A DNA stretch of 64,000 bases from Rhodothermus bifroesti (GTDB lineage Bacteria; Bacteroidota; Rhodothermia; Rhodothermales; Rhodothermaceae), in the NCBI RefSeq assembly GCF_017908595.1, contig NZ_JAGKTL010000001.1, forward strand, positions 248,001 to 312,000. The letters run 5' to 3'. Numbering within the stretch: the first letter of the stretch is position 1; every line of letters begins with the position of its first letter. The position numbers and the translations under genes are program-made. The notes under the pieces were generated by a model. The model worked only from the letters and a program-made list of their open reading frames with translations. It was not told where the DNA came from and made no database searches. Shown here one piece after another: positions 58,089-64,000 of the stretch.

Positions 58089-58781
58089 CTAGCCTTCAGC
58101 CCGCACACCGCCCCAGGACATCTGGGCCGCTACCGGCGCTTCAGGTCGCAGGTGCGTGCTGCGTAAGGCCTCCATGCCCTTTTGCTCTAGCAACCACTTC
58201 AAGAAAGGTCGATCCTTCAGGCTATGCAGGTTGTTTTCCTTTCGAAATTCCCAAGACTGCCCGTACGGGGGATTTTTGTAGTGCCTGAGCCACTCCAGAC
58301 GATCTTTAAGCCGCTCAGCGGGCACCAAAAGCTTTTCTAACCCAAAAATGGCTTCTTCCCGACTCTGGAACGTCAGGTCATACTCCTTAGACATCACGAT
58401 GGCCTCTTCTGGACAGACCTCCTCGCAGTAGCCACAATAGATGCAGCGCAGCATGTTGATCTCAAACCAGGCTGGCTCCCGTTCCTTCGGATCCTCGACT
58501 TCTTTCGCCTGCATCGAGATGGCCAACGGCGGGCAAGCCCGCGCGCAAAGCCCACAGGCCACGCAGCGTGGCCGACCGTTTTCCTCTACCAACACAGGCC
58601 GCCCACGGTAGCTGTCCGGCGGGTACCACTGCTCTTCAGGATACTGCAGTGTGTAGAGGGGCGCACGCATCTTGCGCCATGTAAAGCTTAGGCCTCCCAA
58701 TACAGTAGGCAGATACAGCCGCTCCCAAAAGCTCAGCTTTCGCTCGTTCGGAGAAGCCAGGTTAGCGGGTTTTCCAGGCAT
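58089..58781 (-). CDS. nuoI: NADH-quinone oxidoreductase subunit I (8Fe ferredoxin)
   Basis: A 230-residue complex I subunit with two 4Fe-4S motifs, [13 protein letters not shown] (about residues 73-85) and [16 protein letters not shown] (about 113-128), set in the NuoI context ([10 protein letters not shown]-terminal helix, [21 protein letters not shown]). The C-terminal extension of about 80 residues, with [23 protein letters not shown], is longer than in E. coli NuoI but occurs in Bacteroidota relatives. No other nuo genes are in the window. It lies downstream of der and upstream of the DinB-like gene. Confidence 0.9.
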   Translation of the reverse strand: MPGKPANLASPNERKLSFWERLYLPTVLGGLSFTWRKMRAPLYTLQYPEEQWYPPDSYRGRPVLVEENGRPRCVACGLCARACPPLAISMQAKEVEDPKEREPAWFEINMLRCIYCGYCEEVCPEEAIVMSKEYDLTFQSREEAIFGLEKLLVPAERLKDRLEWLRHYKNPPYGQSWEFRKENNLHSLKDRPFLKWLLEQKGMEALRSTHLRPEAPVAAQMSWGGVRAEG

Positions 58782-58840
58782 AATGGGGCTTGCTTGTCAT
58801 CAATGCGGGCTTAGCAGTGCCTTTGTAAACGACAGATCCG

Positions 58841-60154
58841 CTACTTTTGTTTAAAAACCAGCGTCAGCGGCACGCCTTCAAAGCCAAAAGCCGCCCGCAA
58901 TTGCTTTTCCAGATAGCGCCGGTAGGATTCTTTGATCGCTTCTGGACGATTGCAGAAAAAGGCAAAAACCGGTGGGGCTGTTTCAAGCTGCACTGCATAT
59001 TTGATCTTCACCGGATGGGTTCGATAGCTTGGCGGATGCTGCTGCGCCAATGCAGCCTGAAGCACCTCGTTTAGCCGGCTGGTCGGCACGCGCTGGCGAC
59101 GATTTTCGTAGACCATGAGGGCGGTCTCCAACACGCGGTGGATACGCTGGCGCGTTTTGGCTGAGATAAACAGCAAAGGCACATGTTGCCACGTAGGCAG
59201 GCGCGCGCGGATTGCCTCTTCCCAAAGCCTCATCGTGTTCGCGTCTTTTTCGACCAAGTCCCATTTATTGACCACGAGCACCATGCCTTTACGCAAAGCC
59301 TCGGCCTGACGTAAAATGCGAATATCCTGGGCCGTCACGCCTTCGGTAGCCTCGAGTAGCACCAGCGCCACGTCACATTCCCGAAGCGCGCGTTCCGTAC
59401 GCAAGGTAGCATAAAACTCGATGTTCTCCCGGATTCGACTACGGCGCCTTAGGCCAGCGGTGTCTACCAGAACGATTTCGCGGCCGTAGTACTTAAGCAC
59501 AGAATGCACCGCATCGCGCGTGGTGCCGCTCTTGTCGGTCACAATAGCGCGTTCCTCTCCCAACAGCGCATTCGTTAGGGACGACTTACCTACATTAGGC
59601 CGACCAACAATGGCCAAACGCGGCCGTTCCTCTGAAATAGGGGCTCTCGTCTGGCGGGGCAACTGCTGCACCAGCGCGTCGAGCAGCTCACCAGTACCCC
59701 GACCACTTAGGGCACTGATGGGATAAACGCTCGGCAAGCCCAGCTGATAAAAGACTTGGGCTTCCCAAGTCCGTTCGTCGTTGTCGGCTTTATTGGCCAC
59801 GACGATAACCGGCTTTTCGGTACGTCGCAGCATTTGGGCCAATGCGTCATCCAGGTCAGTAATCCCGGTGCTCGCATCCACCATAAACAAAATCAGGTCG
59901 GCCTCTTGGATAGCGATTTCAACTTGTTCGCGAATCGCTTGCTCGAAAATGTCTGCCGAGTGCGGGACGTAGCCTCCCGTGTCCACCACAGAAAACGAAA
60001 CCCCATTCCATTCAGCTGTGCCGTAAATGCGGTCACGGGTTACGCCAGGCTCGTCGTGCGTAATGGCCTGCTGCGAGCGCGTAAGCCGGTTGAAAAGCGT
60101 TGATTTTCCTACATTAGGCCTACCAACAATCGCTACCAGCGCCATCGTCCCCAC
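58841..60154 (-). CDS. der: Ribosome-assembly GTPase Der (EngA)
   Basis: A 437-residue protein with two tandem GTPase domains and a C-terminal KH-like domain. First domain: AIVGRPNVGKSTLFNRL, DTGG, NKAD. Second domain: AIVGRPNVGKSSLTNALLGEE, DTAGLRRR, NKWD. The KH-like end has AFFCNRPEAIKESYRRYLEKQLRAAFGFEGVPLTLVFK. Der is essential for 50S subunit maturation. Length matches the family and the start is a Met codon right before the first strand. Confidence 0.97.
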   Translation of the reverse strand: MGTMALVAIVGRPNVGKSTLFNRLTRSQQAITHDEPGVTRDRIYGTAEWNGVSFSVVDTGGYVPHSADIFEQAIREQVEIAIQEADLILFMVDASTGITDLDDALAQMLRRTEKPVIVVANKADNDERTWEAQVFYQLGLPSVYPISALSGRGTGELLDALVQQLPRQTRAPISEERPRLAIVGRPNVGKSSLTNALLGEERAIVTDKSGTTRDAVHSVLKYYGREIVLVDTAGLRRRSRIRENIEFYATLRTERALRECDVALVLLEATEGVTAQDIRILRQAEALRKGMVLVVNKWDLVEKDANTMRLWEEAIRARLPTWQHVPLLFISAKTRQRIHRVLETALMVYENRRQRVPTSRLNEVLQAALAQQHPPSYRTHPVKIKYAVQLETAPPVFAFFCNRPEAIKESYRRYLEKQLRAAFGFEGVPLTLVFKQK

Positions 60155-60206
60155 GGTTTGGTTTGGTGGCCCTGGGAAAGCTTTTGCGTATACTTTCGTT
60201 CCCGCC

Positions 60207-61019
60207 TTAGCGACGGTCTCGCTGCTCGAGATGCAATGCCCGAAAGAGCATATAGGCGGTGTAACCTGTTTCGCGCGTAAAGACGTAGTTGACGCCTGCG
60301 CCTACGGCCGCGCCAGCCAGCGGAATGAGCTGGCTCAGCTTGCGGCGGGCCAAATTTTTTACCAACTCGCGTGGTAAATGTCGATTTTGTTCGCGAATAA
60401 AGTCGCGCGTGCGGCCTTGGTAAGGAGCTCCTCGTGCCAGCAGCGCTGCGGCTACGCTGACTTCGCGTAAAGCGTTCTGGCGCGCCTGGCTGGTTCCTGC
60501 CGCTGCTGCATTAAATATCGCTAGCACCAAAGGCCGAAAGGCGGGTACGTGCACGCGGAAACCATAGACGGCTCCAATCTGCTGAATCAGGCGCAGATTG
60601 ATCGTGAAAAGGAGCGGCACGTCGGCAGCAGCCCATAGGAGGCCTCCTAAGCCTGCTCCAGCTCCTTCAAGGGCCGCTAGCACAGCATGCGTGCCAAACA
60701 GCGGTTGCACGAGCGGATCCAACCGCTCTAAAGGCTCGGTCTGGAGCGCTTCAAGGCAATCGACCTCCAACCCCTGCTGTCGAAGGTGTTGGAGCAATTC
60801 GGCCTCATTATAGGTCCAGCTGGCTACGTCGTGCAGCGTTTCAAGAAAACGAGCTACAGCAGCCTCAAGCTGCTCTCGCCATGCCGAGGGAGCCCAACGC
60901 GCAAACAGCGCATCCACAGGTCGCATAGCGCGATCGAAGATTCCTTGCCAAATGGGTCCGCCAGATTGCACCCAGTGGTCGATTTCCCGGCGAACCGCTT
61001 CGTCGTAGGTTAACGGCAT
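60207..61019 (-). CDS. EcsC-family protein
   Basis: A 270-residue protein of the EcsC family (named after the Bacillus ABC-linked gene, with no known activity). It has a hydrophobic central portion (GAGAGLGGLLWAAADVPLLFTINLRLIQQIGAVYGF) and a Gly/Ala-rich C-terminal segment (LAGAAVGAGVNYVFTRETGYTAYMLFRALHLE), both typical. It could associate peripherally with the membrane. It lies between uppP and der on the same strand with a 64-base gap from uppP. Confidence 0.85.
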   Translation of the reverse strand: MPLTYDEAVRREIDHWVQSGGPIWQGIFDRAMRPVDALFARWAPSAWREQLEAAVARFLETLHDVASWTYNEAELLQHLRQQGLEVDCLEALQTEPLERLDPLVQPLFGTHAVLAALEGAGAGLGGLLWAAADVPLLFTINLRLIQQIGAVYGFRVHVPAFRPLVLAIFNAAAAGTSQARQNALREVSVAAALLARGAPYQGRTRDFIREQNRHLPRELVKNLARRKLSQLIPLAGAAVGAGVNYVFTRETGYTAYMLFRALHLEQRDRR

Positions 61020-61083
61020 TGCGGCATTAAGGCATGTGCACAGGGTCCTTCCTCTCTACGACCAGCTTGCACCCGTGTTGCAC

Positions 61084-61893
61084 TCAGCGGATAAGCCAAA
61101 GTCCTAGTAACCCCACAGCAAAACAATAGTAGGCAAAATAAGCCAGGTGTCCACGCCGCACAATGCGAAGCAGCAGTTTGATGGCAGCAATGCCCGATCC
61201 ATAGGCCGCTATGGTACCCACAAGGAGCGGAAGCATACCAATCGCGTCAGGCTGTGCGAGCAGCTCTAGTCCTTTCAGCAGCGTAGCGCCCAGCACAACG
61301 GGTAAAAGCATCAGAAAGGAAAAATCTGCTGCCCGCTCGGGCCGAACATTCTGATAAATTGCTGCACAAATGGTAGCTCCGGAGCGCGAAATGCCCGGTA
61401 GCATGGCCGCCGACTGGGCGACGCCCACCACGAACGCTTTTATCGAAGAAAGATCTCCCTTTGGATGACGCCGCAAGCGCGTCAGCACCAGCAGCGTTCC
61501 GGTCACCAGCAGCATGCCGGCTGCAAAACGCGGATGTTCAAACGTTTGCTCGATCCAATCACCCATCAAAAGATACACCAGTCCCGTAGGAATTAAGGTG
61601 ATCAAAATCCACACCGCCAACCGAAAGGATTCGCGTTCTTGATAAGCCTGCACCCACTGCGCTGGGCGGGGTAAAACGCGTAGGGTCTCCAGCACAAGCC
61701 CCCCGATGCGCTGCCGATAAACTGTGATGATACTGAGTACCGTGCCAAAGTGGACGAACACCTCAAAGGTTACGCCACCGGGATTGAGTCCCAACAGATA
61801 CTGTCCAAGGACTAGGTGCGCTGAGGATGAAACCGGCAAGAACTCGGTCAGTCCCTGCAAAAGACCTAGAACCAAAGCTTCCCACCAAGACAT
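61084..61893 (-). CDS. uppP: Undecaprenyl-diphosphate phosphatase UppP (BacA)
   Basis: A 269-residue integral membrane enzyme that dephosphorylates undecaprenyl pyrophosphate for lipid carrier recycling in peptidoglycan synthesis, and can confer bacitracin resistance. The first motif LGLLQGLTEFLPVSSSAHLVLG (residues 10-31) and the second, MLPGISRSGATICAAI, hold the catalytic Glu/Ser/Arg residues. About seven to eight transmembrane helices. Length is normal. It follows the NFACT gene by 87 bases. Confidence 0.96.
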   Translation of the reverse strand: MSWWEALVLGLLQGLTEFLPVSSSAHLVLGQYLLGLNPGGVTFEVFVHFGTVLSIITVYRQRIGGLVLETLRVLPRPAQWVQAYQERESFRLAVWILITLIPTGLVYLLMGDWIEQTFEHPRFAAGMLLVTGTLLVLTRLRRHPKGDLSSIKAFVVGVAQSAAMLPGISRSGATICAAIYQNVRPERAADFSFLMLLPVVLGATLLKGLELLAQPDAIGMLPLLVGTIAAYGSGIAAIKLLLRIVRRGHLAYFAYYCFAVGLLGLWLIR

Positions 61894-61980
61894 GTTTTTT
61901 TTCTGATTGACAGGTGTTTTACGCGAACGGCCTAACTTACGGGTTCTTTCACGGTCTTGCCAGCATAAGGATTGTTCTCG

Positions 61981-63651
61981 CTAAAAATTTGCTGTCTGCA
62001 GCACTTCGGGCGGCTGGGGTTGGACCAGGAGTACAGTCTCTTGCTCGAAGACGACAGTACCTGGGGCAGCAGCACGTGGTTTGCGCACATACTTGCGAGG
62101 AACTGCAACGACAGGCACCAGATAGCTTCCACGTGCTTTGCTAAAGTAGGCTGCTAGTGCGGCTGCCTGTTCCAGCACGTGTCGAGGGGGCTGATGGGTA
62201 CGGCCAGGAAGTCGCAAAATCACATGGGACCCTGGAACGTCCCGTGCATGTAGCCACACATCAAACGGACGTGCATAGCGAAACGTGAGTGCATCGTTCT
62301 CTCGGGCGTTTCGGCCAATCCAGGCCTCGTAGCCCCCACCCAGTGGAATGCGTCGAAAACCAGGTTCGGTTTGCTGCAAACGCGTGCTGTGCGCTAGGCC
62401 GAGCGCGGCAAGTTCTGCAGCATAGCGTTGCCGAAACGTGCGAAGCGCAGGCATGCTTGAAATTGCTTCCAGCTCGCTACGTAGCGCCTCTAGTCGCGGT
62501 AGCCGACGCTGCACGTCTTCCAAGCGTTTTTGGATTGTCTCTCGTTCCTGGCGGGCTGCTCGGGCACGTTCGTAGTAGGCCTGGGCATTTTCTACGACGG
62601 AGCGGGAGGGATCAAGTGGGATCTGCACCAAGCTACCGTCGCCAAACCAATCGGGGAGCGCCACCATTTCAGCGCCTGTCGGCACCAGGTGCGCCTGGGC
62701 CATGAGCAAGTGACCCCAACGCGCATACTGCTCGGCACGTTCAGGCCGGGCGAGTGCGGCCGCAAGCATCTGCTGCTGCTGTTTGAGGCGCTCCAGTGCT
62801 GTTTCGAATGTTTGCCGAAGCGGTAGGTAAGCTTCCCGAAACGCCTTTACGGCCAGGGCCCGACGCGTAGCCACATGCACCGCCGCATCGACCGAATCAA
62901 AGCTTTCGCAGGGCAGGTGCGCCAGATGCTCAAGGGGAATCAGGGCAAATTGTGTCGTCCACGGATCAATCCGGTAAAGCCGAGGGGCCGGATGCTGCAG
63001 TGCAGTTTCAAGTGCACTACCGGCGGCATACAAACGTTGCAATGCCTCTTCCGTACATTCTGCGGGCAACTGTTCCTCCAGCCCAGCGCGAAAGATCACT
63101 TCTTGCGCAAGCAGTGCATCAAACAGCGGGAAAGCGGCGGCCACAGCTTGCGTGAGCGTGCGACCTTTGGGCTGCCAACGGGCTTGAAACGCAGCAAAGG
63201 TGTCCACTGCAGCAGCGGGGCACGGTGCTGGCGCCAGCTGTCCACGCCAGGCGTCGTCTTGCGCGAAAGCCGCTCGAACCCGCCCATCTGGTCCAACCCA
63301 GAGCACGTTTGGCCGCGGCCCATAGAGCCAGCACTGAAAGTAAGAGGCGTCGTCCAGTTCAAAAAAAAGCACCCGGTCTCGTTCGGCCACCCGGATATCC
63401 ACCAGGGTGCGCCCGTGTGCTGCGGCAAATAGCGTAGCCACGTTACGACGCGCTCGGTGATAGCCTTCGACGCGAAAAACGTACCGGAACGCCCCCGTCG
63501 AGAGGCGCACCATCCATTGGGCCTTCGGTTGGGCAAAAGCCAACACCAGCTCACGGCGCACTTGCGAAAAAGCATCGATAAGCTGGCTGCCACGCAGCTC
63601 GCGGCGCCACGCTTCGGCCAAAGCATGCAGGGTGTAGTAAGTCTGTAACAT
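61981..63651 (-). CDS. rqcH: RqcH/NFACT-family ribosome-associated quality-control protein
   Basis: A 556-residue NFACT protein, the bacterial counterpart of NEMF/Rqc2, which binds split 50S subunits carrying stalled nascent chains and directs alanine tailing. NFACT-N (about 1-160) contains AERDRVLFFELDD with the Asp-Arg pair required for tailing. A long coiled-coil middle (about 270-440) and the NFACT-R domain follow, with IGRNARENDALTFRYARPFDVWLHARDVPGSHVILR. The start is ATG 63651; the in-frame open region up to 63861 is the shadow of the next gene and has no family support. rqcP is not in the window. Confidence 0.93.
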   Translation of the reverse strand: MLQTYYTLHALAEAWRRELRGSQLIDAFSQVRRELVLAFAQPKAQWMVRLSTGAFRYVFRVEGYHRARRNVATLFAAAHGRTLVDIRVAERDRVLFFELDDASYFQCWLYGPRPNVLWVGPDGRVRAAFAQDDAWRGQLAPAPCPAAAVDTFAAFQARWQPKGRTLTQAVAAAFPLFDALLAQEVIFRAGLEEQLPAECTEEALQRLYAAGSALETALQHPAPRLYRIDPWTTQFALIPLEHLAHLPCESFDSVDAAVHVATRRALAVKAFREAYLPLRQTFETALERLKQQQQMLAAALARPERAEQYARWGHLLMAQAHLVPTGAEMVALPDWFGDGSLVQIPLDPSRSVVENAQAYYERARAARQERETIQKRLEDVQRRLPRLEALRSELEAISSMPALRTFRQRYAAELAALGLAHSTRLQQTEPGFRRIPLGGGYEAWIGRNARENDALTFRYARPFDVWLHARDVPGSHVILRLPGRTHQPPRHVLEQAAALAAYFSKARGSYLVPVVAVPRKYVRKPRAAAPGTVVFEQETVLLVQPQPPEVLQTANF

Positions 63652-63683
63652 ACGCGCTTGGATCTGGGCCACATGCTCGGGTC

Positions 63684-64000
63684 CTAAGCAGAGCGCTGAC
63701 GGTGTGCGATGGCTGCTGAAAGCCCCCAGATGAGCGCCCAGGCAAACGCCATCCACCACCAGCGTCCAACCCCAAGGACCAGCACATTGAGCCCATAAAG
63801 TACATGAAACAGGGCTTGGGGGGTATGCTGACGCACACGCGGTAAATGCGGTGCAGCCCACAACGCCACCAGCTTAAGCAACAACATAAACGGTGTGTAC
63901 ACCAGTACGATCCAGCGTGCCCAAGGCAGCGCAGGAATAGCAGCCAGCACGATCACCACCGTAACGAGACCATCTAGCCAGGCCTCTTTCAGCCAGCGTC
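63684..64000 (-). CDS. Small membrane protein, 5' end cut by window
   Basis: At least 105 residues, open to the window end, with three or four hydrophobic segments (VVIVLAAIPALPWARWIVLVYTPFMLLLKLVALWA, then LFHVLYGLNVLVLGVGRWWWMAFAWALIWGLSAAI). An internal GTG at 63959 could be a start, but codons continue open beyond it to base 63999. I do not recognise the family. It is 32 bases before rqcH on the same strand and probably in the same transcript. Confidence 0.7.
   Translation of the reverse strand, partial: RWLKEAWLDGLVTVVIVLAAIPALPWARWIVLVYTPFMLLLKLVALWAAPHLPRVRQHTPQALFHVLYGLNVLVLGVGRWWWMAFAWALIWGLSAAIAHRQRSA

Noticed and set aside
63652-63861. Long N-terminal extension of the NFACT protein
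   Set aside because: It overlaps the membrane-protein gene in another frame and precedes the normal family start (LQTYYTLHALAEAW).

Overview
The window looks like chromosome from a thermophilic member of the Rhodothermota (a Rhodothermus-like relative of the Bacteroidota). The signs are a PorX response regulator of the type IX secretion system, a Bacteroidota-style ATP synthase cluster (bactofilin, AtpZ-like and a-subunit with a signal peptide, with no beta or epsilon gene in it), a B12-dependent ribonucleotide reductase, and a TrmB with the C-terminal extension known from thermophiles. The assignment is inference from gene content. No rRNA, CRISPR array, transposase or prophage was seen.

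Layout. 1-14.4 kb is housekeeping: the end of an alpha/beta hydrolase, an RNB ribonuclease, a CbpA-type J protein, DoxX, DJ-1/PfpI, TrmB, PorX-TsaE, an M28 peptidase, a DinB/YfiT-like protein, AmtB with a PII protein, and a sigma-factor-like gene followed by a baeRF/eRF1-like protein. 14.5-25.5 kb is an accessory island on the minus strand with four large co-oriented genes: an SNF2-type helicase with a DUF3883 domain, an unrecognised 280-aa protein with hydrophobic C-terminal segments, a DUF1156 DNA methyltransferase, and a DUF499 ATPase with an N-terminal Swt1-like HEPN domain. This resembles DISARM/BREX-like modification-based phage defence but matches no complete system I can name. It is the main candidate for a new system. 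A REP-like palindrome cluster sits in frame inside the methyltransferase gene.

25.9-41.2 kb holds nrdJ with two perfect DnaA boxes upstream, an extremely acidic Phe-repeat microprotein, a DUF2459 protein, ilvD, rarA, a dynamin-like GTPase, the queuosine precursor genes queF and queD-queC-queE (QueC has lost its zinc-site cysteines), an EndoQ-like PHP domain fused to a UvrD helicase, and tRNA-Ser(GCT). 41.2-48.5 kb is the atp operon transcribed leftward (M23 peptidase, bactofilin, atpZ-like, small membrane protein, atpB-E-F-H-A-G).

48.6-64 kb has rpsT, a PKD-OmpA lipoprotein, queG, lysS behind two tandem hairpins, two unknown genes with a DUF2520 oxidoreductase, tRNA-Val(CAC), an ECF sigma/anti-sigma pair downstream of holA, nuoI, der, an EcsC-family gene, uppP, an RqcH/NFACT gene and the start-truncated end of a small membrane protein. 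Coding is dense, with several 4-32 bp overlaps indicating operons. Start sites were moved from the longest reading frame where a ribosome binding site, family alignment or neighbour boundary supported it.
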